DNA of 64,000 nucleotides, from positions 124,001 through 188,000 of the forward strand of contig NZ_CYSP01000006.1 of assembly GCF_001298735.1 (NCBI RefSeq). Direction: 5' to 3'. Origin of the DNA: Propionispora sp. 2/2-37 (GTDB lineage: Bacteria; Bacillota; Negativicutes; Propionisporales; Propionisporaceae). The position numbers and the translations under genes were made by a program. This document shows positions 28,089 to 35,596 of the stretch, in pieces. The notes under the pieces are model-generated. The model did no database searches. It was given only the letters and a program-made list of their open reading frames with translations, and was not told the DNA's origin. Position 1 is the first letter of the stretch; every line of letters begins with the position of its first letter.

Positions 28089-28718
28089 TTATATAGTGAA
28101 ATTTGCTCCCAAGTAATATTTATGATCTCTTCGGCCAGCCTCAGCTTTTACACCTGGAACAATGGCCATCCTTAATCCCCAGTTGGTGGTATGCCCAACA
28201 CGTTCGGCCATTAATGTGGTCGTTGGGAAAAAATCACCATCAGTAGGTAGCAGTGGAAGCGGGCTAAAGGTTGCTTCAATTCCGGCAAATGCACCGTCAA
28301 ATCTTCCATTGCCTATTCCGGCGTTTATTTTAATTCCTAACGGCAGCTGTTTACTCATAACTACATAGCCGGAACGTTCCGAACAAGCGGCTATGTCCTC
28401 TAGGCCCGCAGAAAGCCCCGGTGTTAACAGATTCTCTTTTAGTATATTATATTTAATATTTAAAACAGTGTCAGTTGGTTCTTGGTCATAATTATACTGT
28501 GCCACGCCAATTTCCATGTTGGGTGAGATGCCGATATTGAGTATTTTTATGTCCTGATTTTTTAGATGATAGTACCCGAGAGAGAGCTGACCTTCCGAAA
28601 GGATCTCAGAGGATGGTGTGTTGATTAGTCCTGTAGGGCCGGAGGTCGAGGGAGCTGCCGTTACGGTAGATGAAAAGAGGATTACTATTGTGCATAAAGG
28701 TAACATTATTTTATTCAT
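28089..28718 (-). CDS. Putative outer-membrane beta-barrel, YjbH-like
   Basis: A 209-residue exported protein. A signal peptide (residues 1-22, ending TVTAAPS) is followed by GPTGLINTPSSEILSEGQLSLGYYH-like sequence (given in part), the opening seen in YjbH/exopolysaccharide-associated barrel proteins. The rest alternates polar and hydrophobic residues in beta-strand style and finishes in LGANFTI, a typical barrel end. Its presence agrees with an outer membrane. It follows the next barrel gene by seven bases, so both are co-transcribed. Function is not known; YjbH proteins accompany polysaccharide export. Confidence 0.65.
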   Translation of the reverse strand: MNKIMLPLCTIVILFSSTVTAAPSTSGPTGLINTPSSEILSEGQLSLGYYHLKNQDIKILNIGISPNMEIGVAQYNYDQEPTDTVLNIKYNILKENLLTPGLSAGLEDIAACSERSGYVVMSKQLPLGIKINAGIGNGRFDGAFAGIEATFSPLPLLPTDGDFFPTTTLMAERVGHTTNWGLRMAIVPGVKAEAGRRDHKYYLGANFTI

Positions 28719-28725
28719 GCGATTG

Positions 28726-29241
28726 TCACCAAGCCTTGTAGGTTAAACCAATATTAAAGCTAGTTCTGCTTCCCTGATACCTATAATAATCATAGCTGAA
28801 ATTAAGGTCCGTATTTTCTGTCACTGAATATATGGCACCAACTTCCAGTTCGTGAAATCCTTTGCCGATAAGTGCCGACATATATGTATTCCATTCTAAG
28901 GTCGCCGGCATCAACTTTGTCATACCTATAAAAGCTCTTGTCCTGGAATCGAAATTTCTGACACCAACGAGAAACTTGCTTTCATCAGTACCGTCAAGTT
29001 CTCCGAAGAGATCAGTGACAGTATGTTTGTTTTTCCATGAGGTCGACTGTAGACCCAGGGTTAATGTGTCGGTAGTTTTGTTGGCTATATAATAGGTATT
29101 GCTGTGGTTACCTATCATAAAACCATAAGCTGAATTTAACTCGTTTAAATCATCAGTGACGGGAACTGGAGCAGCGAAGCCATTGTTAATATTAAAACCA
29201 ATAAAATATAACAAAAAGCCGGTTAGAATTAGTGGTTTCAT
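28726..29241 (-). CDS. Secreted beta-barrel-like protein of unknown function
   Basis: A 171-residue protein with a signal peptide (about residues 1-23, cut near GFAAPV). Short aromatic-rich beta strands (TNTDLNFSYDYYRYQ-like region, TSFNIGLTYKAW at the end) suggest a small outer-membrane barrel. I do not recognise the family. It is upstream of the YjbH-like gene in a two-gene unit, and the two might form a joint outer-membrane assembly; that is an inference from adjacency. Confidence 0.55.
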   Translation of the reverse strand: MKPLILTGFLLYFIGFNINNGFAAPVPVTDDLNELNSAYGFMIGNHSNTYYIANKTTDTLTLGLQSTSWKNKHTVTDLFGELDGTDESKFLVGVRNFDSRTRAFIGMTKLMPATLEWNTYMSALIGKGFHELEVGAIYSVTENTDLNFSYDYYRYQGSRTSFNIGLTYKAW

Positions 29242-29302
29242 GTAAATACCTCCGTATATAAGATTCCGTGCATTTAAGAAGGAATAATAATGGACTATTC
29301 GT

Positions 29303-30133
29303 TCATTGATTTTTTAAATATCTTGGGTGATAGGTCATTCTGCAAATTCCTCTTTCGCTACTGCGTAAGAATTTAATAAAATCAAATAGTTCCGCGGAGG
29401 AAGGAAGGGTTTTCTCTATTGCCTCTATAGCTTGGGGCAGACGTAATCCTGATAAATATAAAATTTTATAAGCTCTTTTTACTATTCTGCGTGTTTCTTC
29501 ATCAATCCCCGAACGGATCATGCCGATTGTATTAAGGCCGGCCGGCTGTGCAGGATTGCCATCGGCAGTTATAAACGGCGGTATATCTTGTACGACTTTT
29601 GAAGCACCGCCGATCATGGCATTACGCCCGATTTTTACAAACTGATGAATCCCTGTTAATCCCCCTATGGTTACTCTGTCTTCGAGTTCAACGTGTCCGG
29701 CCAGATTAGTAGCGTTAGATATGACGACGTGACTGCCGATGATACAATTGTGGGCTACGTGGCTGTAAGCTAATAATAGGCAGTTTGTTCCGATTCTTGT
29801 TTCGTTTTCTTCACCGGTCGCTCTATTAATAGTAACAAATTCGCGGATATGTGTATTATTTCCGATGGTTACATAACTTTTTTCACCCTTAAATTTTTTA
29901 TCTTGTGGTTGACTGCCAATAGAAACTTCGGAGTAAATAGTACAATTATCCCCAATACTTGTCCAGCCGTCAATTACTGTATGTGCTCCTATTTTCGTAC
30001 CGTCACCGATGGTGACATTTTTGCCAATAATGGCATACGGGCCCACTTCCACATTTTTTCCTAGCTTGGCATGTGGAGAAATTACAGCGGTAGCATGAAT
30101 CTTAGTAATCTTTGTTTTACGATTCCGTATCAT
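29303..30133 (-). CDS. lpxA: Acyl-ACP:UDP-N-acetylglucosamine O-acyltransferase (LpxA)
   Basis: First step of lipid A synthesis: 3-O-acylation of UDP-GlcNAc. The 276-residue protein shows the left-handed beta-helix hexapeptide repeats (VGPYAIIGKNVTIGDGTKIG), the SIGSQPQDKKFKGE insertion and the catalytic-His region AYSHVAHNCIIG near residue 130; the C-terminal helical domain (RIVKRAYKILYLSGL) is also as expected. Length is about ten residues more than E. coli LpxA because of the N-terminus MIRNRKTKITKIH. It stands apart from lpxC, lpxD, lpxB and fabZ, none of which are in this window, so it may be a second copy. Confidence 0.92.
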   Translation of the reverse strand: MIRNRKTKITKIHATAVISPHAKLGKNVEVGPYAIIGKNVTIGDGTKIGAHTVIDGWTSIGDNCTIYSEVSIGSQPQDKKFKGEKSYVTIGNNTHIREFVTINRATGEENETRIGTNCLLLAYSHVAHNCIIGSHVVISNATNLAGHVELEDRVTIGGLTGIHQFVKIGRNAMIGGASKVVQDIPPFITADGNPAQPAGLNTIGMIRSGIDEETRRIVKRAYKILYLSGLRLPQAIEAIEKTLPSSAELFDFIKFLRSSERGICRMTYHPRYLKNQ

Positions 30134-30172
30134 CTGATGAACACCTCGCTAAAAATTATAGTCGTAAAAGTG

Positions 30173-30775
30173 CTAATGTGATTTTGACCACAGCATTAAA
30201 TCTGCTAGTTGTGCTTTTGTTAAATTACGGCTAATCAGTCTAAGGGGATTGGCTTTTTTTAATTTCTTTCTTCGTTCTTCCCAGGAAAGCGATTGATTGG
30301 AGACAATTGATAAAGCCTGATTTTGGCATCGTAATAAAGAATTAATAATTGCTATTTGCTGCTTATCTGAAAGATTTAATGATAATATCAAAGCTGTAGT
30401 TTGTTCTGAAAAGTGTTGTTTCTTTTCTAATTGTGCTTCAAATAACTGTCTTTGTTGTGGAGGTAAAACTTGCATAATTTGATTGTTTATAGTTTCGCGA
30501 ATATCGCTGATTTCATTTAGATAATTTGTAAGGGTAAAAATTTGTGCATAATCCAAACTTGCAATTTTCGGAGAAATATGTTTTATTTGTGCCTCTTTAA
30601 CTGTCTGGACAATGATATTGTCAATCTGCTTACGTTGTTCTACTGGCAAGTCTAAACTTATCCAGGCTGCTTCCTGTGATAGCTCTGAAGCATTGATACT
30701 TGCTAAGCAAATGTCAACATTTGTTATACTCAGGGAAATGACGAACAAAACAGAGTAGAAAATCTTTGCTAACAT
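30173..30775 (-). CDS. Putative periplasmic Spy/CpxP-like helical protein
   Basis: A 200-residue exported protein; signal peptide residues 1-25 (cut near CLASINA). The mature part is strongly helical, with repeated L-(S/P/T)-xxQ motifs (LNLSDKQQIAI, LPPQQRQLF, LTKAQLADLM), similar to the LTxxQ motif of Spy/CpxP periplasmic chaperones. Family membership is tentative. It lies between the OmpR-type regulator and lpxA on the same strand, so an envelope-stress role is plausible but unproven. Confidence 0.5.
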   Translation of the reverse strand: MLAKIFYSVLFVISLSITNVDICLASINASELSQEAAWISLDLPVEQRKQIDNIIVQTVKEAQIKHISPKIASLDYAQIFTLTNYLNEISDIRETINNQIMQVLPPQQRQLFEAQLEKKQHFSEQTTALILSLNLSDKQQIAIINSLLRCQNQALSIVSNQSLSWEERRKKLKKANPLRLISRNLTKAQLADLMLWSKSH

Positions 30776-30795
30776 ACCTTAAGTCTCCTTTAAAC

Positions 30796-31467
30796 TTAAT
30801 TAGCTTTATATCCATAACCATAAACAGTTGTTATTTTGAGCGCTTTAAGTTTTGCTCGGGCTCGGCTGATCAAATCATATACAGCGCGGTCAGAAACAGA
30901 ATAATCGTCGACCCATATGTTTTTAATTAATTGTTCTTTGGAGAAGGTTCGCCTAAGATTGCTTACTAGTAAATAGACCAATTCAAATTCTTTTGTTGTC
31001 AGGTTAATTGTTTTTCCTTTGAAGCTAACCAGCCTTTCCAAACTATTAATCTCATAGCCGTTATAATATATTATTTTAGAATGATCAGGCCTTTTATTGA
31101 GCTTATTCTCGATTAATTTTTGCGCTCGCATAATCAATTCAAGAGGAGAAAATGGTTTAATAACATAATCATCGTATTCTGTTGATTCAAGCAATTTTTC
31201 AAAAGCAATTTTAGGATCAAAGATTAGTATAACAGGTGTAACGTTATTGTGAGTTTTTATTTGTTTAACAATATTATTATCGTTGTTTGAAGGATGGATA
31301 ACATCAATAACCCATAAATCAGGATTATCATCTATATGTTGAAATGCTTTGTTGCAATCAAGAAAAGACTCAACAGTCCAGCCGTAAGTTTGAAGATATG
31401 TAGTCAAAATACAATTCAATTTTGGTTTGCTTCCTACAAGGTAGATTTTATAGTCCGTACTATGCAT
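30796..31467 (-). CDS. OmpR-family response regulator with degenerate receiver
   Basis: A 223-residue protein made of a CheY-like receiver (residues 1-120) and an OmpR winged helix (about 130-223, LTTKEFELVYLLVSNLRRTFSKEQL). The receiver keeps the phospho-Asp region (LWVIDVIHP) and the Lys (VIKPFS), but the N-terminal acidic pair that binds magnesium is replaced (YLVGSKPK), so phosphorylation may be lost or altered. No histidine kinase is in the window. It precedes the Spy-like gene with about 20 bases between them. Confidence 0.8.
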   Translation of the reverse strand: MHSTDYKIYLVGSKPKLNCILTTYLQTYGWTVESFLDCNKAFQHIDDNPDLWVIDVIHPSNNDNNIVKQIKTHNNVTPVILIFDPKIAFEKLLESTEYDDYVIKPFSPLELIMRAQKLIENKLNKRPDHSKIIYYNGYEINSLERLVSFKGKTINLTTKEFELVYLLVSNLRRTFSKEQLIKNIWVDDYSVSDRAVYDLISRARAKLKALKITTVYGYGYKAN

Positions 31468-31512
31468 AGTTTTACACCTCTGCTCATCGAAATATCTTAA
31501 ATTGAAAAGTTT

Positions 31513-31827
31513 TTAAAACAATATCTCTACTTCAAAAGTATGTTCCCTTGAAACGGCTAAATAAAACCCATTTAGAGACTTGGATATAATATGGGGCTGA
31601 TATTTATAAACAACATTGATTGAGTTTGAATTTATTCTGCCAATTTCCATAAAAAAAACGATATTGCTTTGATCCACAAAATATTGTTTATTCCAGTTGA
31701 AGCTATTCATGTTATATTTATATGAGTTAAAATAAACAAACTTTGAATCCACTTCACTACTGGCCCAAACTAATCCTGGGGGTAACGTCCAACAAATAAT
31801 TGAAAAAATAAAAATTAGCAGTTTCAT
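31513..31827 (-). CDS. Small secreted protein of unknown function
   Basis: A 104-residue protein with a signal peptide (residues 1-22, cut near VWASSEV) and a beta-rich, aromatic mature part. No family recognised. It might be a small periplasmic or outer-membrane protein and lies 45 bases upstream of the degenerate response regulator. Short length keeps confidence moderate, though the signal peptide and ordered neighbours support it. Confidence 0.5.
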   Translation of the reverse strand: MKLLIFIFSIICWTLPPGLVWASSEVDSKFVYFNSYKYNMNSFNWNKQYFVDQSNIVFFMEIGRINSNSINVVYKYQPHIISKSLNGFYLAVSREHTFEVEILF

Positions 31828-31976
31828 TTTTCTCTACACCATCCAGGTCAAACAGTGTCGTTTTAAAGGAAATATTTAAACAAAATGTAGAATTATGGGA
31901 ACAAATAAATTATATCCCGGAATTTACGAATAACTTCCGAAAAAGTATTTAAATTTAGTAACTTTAGTAAAAAAAT

Positions 31977-32006
31977 AACTGGTATTGTTTAAAAACAATA
32001 TCAGTT
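31977..32006 (-). terminator. Terminator of the receiver-less winged-helix gene
   Basis: Thirteen-base stem (31977-31989 with 31994-32006, one G-T pair). Read on the minus strand it is followed by ATTTTTTTA. The rest of the gap 31828-32026 shows no gene. Confidence 0.8.
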
Positions 32007-32026
32007 AAAGTCACAAGCACATTATA

Positions 32027-32437
32027 TTAGTTTGCTCTATAGCCATAACCATAAATTGTATCAATTTTTAATGATTTTAATTTACTACGAATACGCCAAA
32101 CCAGGTTATCAACTATGCGCTTAGAACCATAGTAATTTTTCCCCCATATATGTGCTATTAATTGCTCTCTTGAAAAAACTTTTCGTGGATTTTTTGCCAA
32201 TAAATAAATTAAGTCGAATTCTTGAGCGGTTAAATGAATTTTGGCCCCATTTAAGCATACAGTTCTGTGGGAGGAGCAAATTTCATAACCCTGGATTTGG
32301 CATTTTCGAGGAAAACAAATATCATCATCCAAGAGCCATATATCTGTTTCGCTGCCAATTGGTGATAATTCGTCATTGAAGATATAATGTTGAAAAACAG
32401 AGGTCGGATCGTTTGCGTTAGGAACAATAGTATTCAA
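32027..32437 (-). CDS. Winged-helix (OmpR-type) DNA-binding protein without a full receiver
   Basis: From a TTG at 32437, preceded by AAGGTGG, this gives 136 residues. The C-terminal 95 residues are an OmpR winged helix (LTAQEFDLIYLLAKNPRKVFSREQL, read in parts, ending IYGYGYRAN), closely similar to that of the regulator at 30796-31467. The first 40 residues are too short for a receiver, although LLDDD near residue 30 resembles receiver sequence. An ATG at 32563 is in frame, but the intervening region is filled with palindromes and lacks a good ribosome site. Probably a non-phosphorylated regulator. Confidence 0.65.
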   Translation of the reverse strand: MNTIVPNANDPTSVFQHYIFNDELSPIGSETDIWLLDDDICFPRKCQIQGYEICSSHRTVCLNGAKIHLTAQEFDLIYLLAKNPRKVFSREQLIAHIWGKNYYGSKRIVDNLVWRIRSKLKSLKIDTIYGYGYRAN

Positions 32438-32486
32438 TTGTTTTCCACCTTCTTTAATGATTTTCTTTGTTGATTTTATAAAACAT

Positions 32487-32524
32487 AACAATATTGCGTT
32501 GATAATCAACTCAACAATATTGTT
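32487..32524. promoter_or_regulatory. Cluster of three palindromes upstream of the winged-helix gene
   Basis: AACAATATTG (32487-32496) and its inverse CAATATTGTT (32515-32524) flank the perfect palindrome GTTGATAATCAAC (32498-32510); the second outer copy is itself the palindrome AACAATATTGTT (32513-32524). These are strong operator candidates about 50-85 bases upstream of the TTG start. Confidence 0.6.
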
Positions 32525-32639
32525 GCAAATAAAGGCAGCGCTAAAAGCCATCTGCCTGCACAACTCTTTTTGAATATACCATTGCTATATTGTAATTTTA
32601 TTTAAATTTAATCGTTAATGTAAAAATGAGTCTAAAGTC

Positions 32640-32972
32640 CTATTGCTTTTCATTGATAATACGATGAATGCTGTCCCATTGTTTGGGTGACAAGCTGTTT
32701 GCTTTTTGCAGAAACAATGGGACATCCTTATTTTCGGTAATTATTTTTTGGAAGTTACTAGGAACTTTATTGGCTGAAATTAACATGGCATTTGCGTCTT
32801 TACCCAGCACTTTCGCTATCTTAATAATTTTATCTTCAGATGGCGGTTCTTGTACTCCGTTCTCAATTTTACTAATATAGGTATAGTCTATCCCGACTAA
32901 CTCTGCTAGTTTTCTTTGGCTGATTTTTTTTTCGTGTCGTAAGCTTTTAAGCAATTTTCCAAACTGATTCAT
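32640..32972 (-). CDS. XRE-family helix-turn-helix regulator
   Basis: A 110-residue protein. Residues 7-60 form an XRE/Cro helix-turn-helix (LLKSLRHEKKISQRKLAELV, then IDYTYISKIENGVQEPPSE). A short C-terminal helical part (SLSPKQWDSIHRIINEKQ) may mediate dimerisation. It has a strong ribosome site within a repeated 15-base element. Target unknown; the palindromes 116 bases downstream of its stop, ahead of the next gene, are candidates. Confidence 0.85.
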   Translation of the reverse strand: MNQFGKLLKSLRHEKKISQRKLAELVGIDYTYISKIENGVQEPPSEDKIIKIAKVLGKDANAMLISANKVPSNFQKIITENKDVPLFLQKANSLSPKQWDSIHRIINEKQ

Positions 32973-32979
32973 AATATAC

Positions 32980-33033
32980 TTCCCTCCCTGGAATTGTAAG
33001 ACAACTATTAATGACTATTTCCCTCCCTGGAAT
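32980..33033 (-). repeat. Duplicated 15-base element in the XRE gene leader
   Basis: TTCCCTCCCTGGAAT occurs at 32980-32994 and again at 33019-33033. On the minus strand each reads ATTCCAGGGAGGGAA; the copy nearer the gene supplies the Shine-Dalgarno sequence (AGGGAGGGA) seven bases before the ATG. The rest of the 310-base gap to yidC (32973-33282) holds only the yidC terminator. Confidence 0.6.
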
Positions 33034-33204
33034 ACTGACATTATAAGTTGTGTATAAATTTAGCTTCATTGCGACATTATTTTTATAAGGTTGCAATCCC
33101 TATAAACCTATTATATACTATCGTAAAATTATTCGAAGTTCTTAATTGTAATGTTTTTTATTCATAGAAGCGTTATACAGAAATTAGCTGGCCTTTTCAA
33201 AGAA

Positions 33205-33240
33205 ATAATCCCCGATACGGCGGCAAAAACCGATCGGGGA
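33205..33240 (-). terminator. Terminator of the YidC gene
   Basis: GC-rich hairpin (33209-33220 with 33230-33240, one bulged A) followed on the minus strand by TTATTTCTTTG. Confidence 0.75.
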
Positions 33241-33282
33241 CTCGATGTATTCAGACAATTGTGAAAAAAAGATCTGGTCTTT

Positions 33283-33927
33283 TTAAATCGGTGCACGTTG
33301 ACCAGAGACTGGTTTGCGGTATAAAAACCATTGTTGCATGATTTGAATCAAATTGCTTACTACCCAGTATAAACCAAGACCGGCAGGAAACCGCAAGGTC
33401 ATAAAGCCGATGATAAAAGGCACAATTATTAACATAGCCCGATTTTGGCTGGAATCGGTCATTGATTGCTGTGAAGAAATATACGTAGTTAGCGCTGCGA
33501 GAAACGGCAGGATATAGAAGGGATCCGTACCGGCCAGGTTTTTTATCCACAGAAAACTAGGTTGACTGGCATAGCTGAAATTTTTTATTGTATAAAAGAT
33601 TCCAGTTAAAAAGGGCATTTGAATCAATAACGGCAAACACCCGGACAGAGGATTAACACCGGATTTTTTATACAAAAGAGTGATTTCCTGCTGTTGTTTA
33701 TGGAGGTCATTTTTGTATTTTGCCCGCAGGGCCTTTAGCTGAGGACCGAGTTCACGCATTTTTCGCATGGATTCTATCTGCTTCAGCGACAATGGGAAAA
33801 ATAAAGCCTTAATTGCAACTGTCAGCAGTATGATGGCTGCTCCGTAATTTGGGAACCCTAATTTACTGGTAAGATGATAAAAAAAAGTTAATATATACTG
33901 CATGGCTCCATTCACATATCCGAACAC
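33283..33927 (-). CDS. yidC: YidC/OxaA-type membrane protein insertase
   Basis: A 214-residue insertase that helps proteins enter the inner membrane. The five-helix core is present, with LLTVAIKALFFPLSLKQIES, the cytoplasmic coiled loop rich in K and Q, LPLLIQMPFLTGIFYTIKNF and FPAGLGLYWVVSNLIQIMQQ. No long periplasmic domain and no obvious lipobox. It is not in the usual rpmH-rnpA-yidC-jag locus, so it is probably an additional paralogue. It closes the AT-rich minus-strand block. Confidence 0.9.
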   Translation of the reverse strand: MFGYVNGAMQYILTFFYHLTSKLGFPNYGAAIILLTVAIKALFFPLSLKQIESMRKMRELGPQLKALRAKYKNDLHKQQQEITLLYKKSGVNPLSGCLPLLIQMPFLTGIFYTIKNFSYASQPSFLWIKNLAGTDPFYILPFLAALTTYISSQQSMTDSSQNRAMLIIVPFIIGFMTLRFPAGLGLYWVVSNLIQIMQQWFLYRKPVSGQRAPI

Positions 33928-34363
33928 AAATGCACTTCCTTTTTAGTGAATTTTACACTTTTAAAAAAATGATAACATAATTTGTAACGTATTCAACAAC
34001 TTTTAGGCAATACCTTTTAAAAAAAATTCACAATTAGCTAAAATATGAGCCGATTTATTTTCGGTATATAAGCGTACAACTCTTTCAGCGGAGTGTGCCG
34101 AGGGAGTTGTACGTTGTTTTTTGGAAAGTATACAATAGGTTAATCTACTGGGAAGTATGCTGTTAGGGGTAAAAAACTGAAGAAAATAAGAAAAATATAT
34201 GTAATTCAAAGGTGATCTGCATAGAAAAGAATATTTTACGGACAATCACTAATAATTTGATCTTTTGACTTTTTGATCTTTATTGACCTTTTGCTATAAT
34301 AAAGACAAATAAAGGAACCAATCCTGGTAAAGGGCTGGTAATATAAAATAAGGAGTGAGTGTT
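33928..34363. promoter_or_regulatory. Intergenic region with hairpin and the hsp20 promoter
   Basis: A hairpin with 10-base arms (34073-34082 and 34104-34113) and a 21-base apical part is followed by TTGTTTTTTGG, so it resembles a plus-strand terminator with no gene upstream that needs one. Further on, TTGATC (34273-34278), a 16-base spacer and TATAAT (34295-34300) form a vegetative promoter for the Hsp20 gene. No CIRCE element (TTAGCACTC repeat) is present. Confidence 0.55.
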
Positions 34364-34807
34364 ATGTTCAATCTGATTCCCTTTAACAGAAAGAATGAGG
34401 TGGTGTCCAGAGAGGATTTCTTTAACCAGGTTTTTAACCAATTCTTCCGGGAAGATTTCTTTGCTCCTTTTACTGCGGCGGGAAACAACTTCCGGGTAGA
34501 TTTGAAAGAAACCGCCGATTCGTATGTGATAAAAGCTGATTTGCCGGGAATCAAAAAGGAAGACATTACAATCCGGTTTGCTAATGACTATTTAACAATT
34601 GCTGCCAAACTAGATGAAGAAACGGAAACAAGGGAAGATAGTTACTTACGGCGCGAACGGCGCTATGGTGAATTTAACAGAAGCTTTTATATTAGAAATG
34701 TTCGCGATGAAAATATTGATGCTGAATTTACAGATGGAGTGCTTACGATATCACTTCCCAAAAGGGAGATTACAGCACCCGGTACTAAAACCATTCCCAT
34801 CCGCTAA
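34364..34807 (+). CDS. hsp20: Small heat-shock protein Hsp20
   Basis: ATP-independent holdase chaperone of 147 residues. The alpha-crystallin domain runs from about residue 42 to 135 (NNFRVDLKETADSYVIKADL in part, GVLTISLPK near its end, and the C-terminal IPIR that docks dimers). AAGGAGTGAGTG precedes the ATG at 34364; the GTG at 34355 in frame overlaps this site. It is transcribed alone. Confidence 0.93.
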   Translation: MFNLIPFNRKNEVVSREDFFNQVFNQFFREDFFAPFTAAGNNFRVDLKETADSYVIKADLPGIKKEDITIRFANDYLTIAAKLDEETETREDSYLRRERRYGEFNRSFYIRNVRDENIDAEFTDGVLTISLPKREITAPGTKTIPIR

Positions 34808-34818
34808 TATTTTTTTAA

Positions 34819-34850
34819 GGCTAAACCTGAAATCTCGGGTTTAGTCTTTT
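34819..34850 (+). terminator. Terminator after hsp20
   Basis: Twelve-base stem (34819-34830 with 34835-34846, two G-T pairs) with a short T-run, following the Hsp20 stop codon. Confidence 0.85.
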
Positions 34851-34956
34851 GCATGTGCAGAAAGAAATAAAATACCAATACAATACCAATACAATCATAC
34901 GACATCATTAGTACAAGGAGAGATTATTGTTAAAAAGGGAGTGTGAGTGTATTCGC

Positions 34957-35370
34957 ATGAAAAAAGTATGGTTAATGGCACTGGTTATTTTTCTTATTCC
35001 AAGTACTGCTTTGGCAGGCAAGGCGGAAAGTCAATATCAATCAGACTGGCAGTATGTACTGACACAGGTTGAGGTTACCTATTATGTCGATATGAATAGT
35101 CCGTCTGTCACACAGAATATACTTAGTTTTTGGCTAAAAGCCGAGCGATCCCGAAAGCATGAAATGGTATTTTCCAAAATGGTATTCGATGCAAAATCCC
35201 AAAAAATACGTTGTCAGGAACGACATGTATATAACTCCTTAAGCAAAAAGGTAATTTTTACTAGTAAGGCAGCTTCTCCATGGGGTACTGTCGAATCAAA
35301 TTCGCCAATGATACCTATTCTTGAATATATCACCCAAAAACATCCCTTGTTCCGCAAACAAGCTGCTTAG
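34957..35370 (+). CDS. Small secreted protein, surface-adhesin-E-like fold (tentative)
   Basis: A 137-residue exported protein with a signal peptide (residues 1-21, cut after STALAGK). The mature part has a beta pattern (YVLTQVEVTYYVDMNS, FWLKAERSR, MVFDAKSQKIRCQERHVYN) that resembles the surface-adhesin E-like proteins of Negativicutes and Proteobacteria; the assignment is tentative. The ATG at 34957 begins the signal peptide; a weak upstream GTG/TTG start cannot be excluded. No operon partner is clear. Confidence 0.55.
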   Translation: MKKVWLMALVIFLIPSTALAGKAESQYQSDWQYVLTQVEVTYYVDMNSPSVTQNILSFWLKAERSRKHEMVFSKMVFDAKSQKIRCQERHVYNSLSKKVIFTSKAASPWGTVESNSPMIPILEYITQKHPLFRKQAA

Positions 35371-35596
35371 CTAGAATTATAAAACATTATACTATAACTG
35401 GGAAAACGTATGTTTTTGTGCGGGGTTTGTTGCTGCGATGAAGAAATGCATTCAGATTTTCGAAAGTTGAAAGAGTATTGTGCCAGTTATCTTTGAAGGC
35501 ATGGTTGCTGTTAGCGGAAAATGATATACTAGTACTATAGGAGTGGCAGAGCGAGGCAATTATAAAGCAACAATAATGTATCCGAAGAGATGAAGT

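Noticed and set aside
32438-32563. Extending the winged-helix gene upstream to an ATG at 32563
   Set aside because: The extension crosses the palindrome cluster and has no ribosome site; it does not restore a receiver domain.
34073-34113. CIRCE heat-shock operator ahead of hsp20
   Set aside because: The inverted repeat does not match TTAGCACTC-N9-GAGTGCTAA and its spacer is 21 bases.
34003-34245. 80-codon minus-strand frame upstream of hsp20
   Set aside because: Low-complexity composition, no ribosome site, and it runs across the hairpin at 34073-34113.
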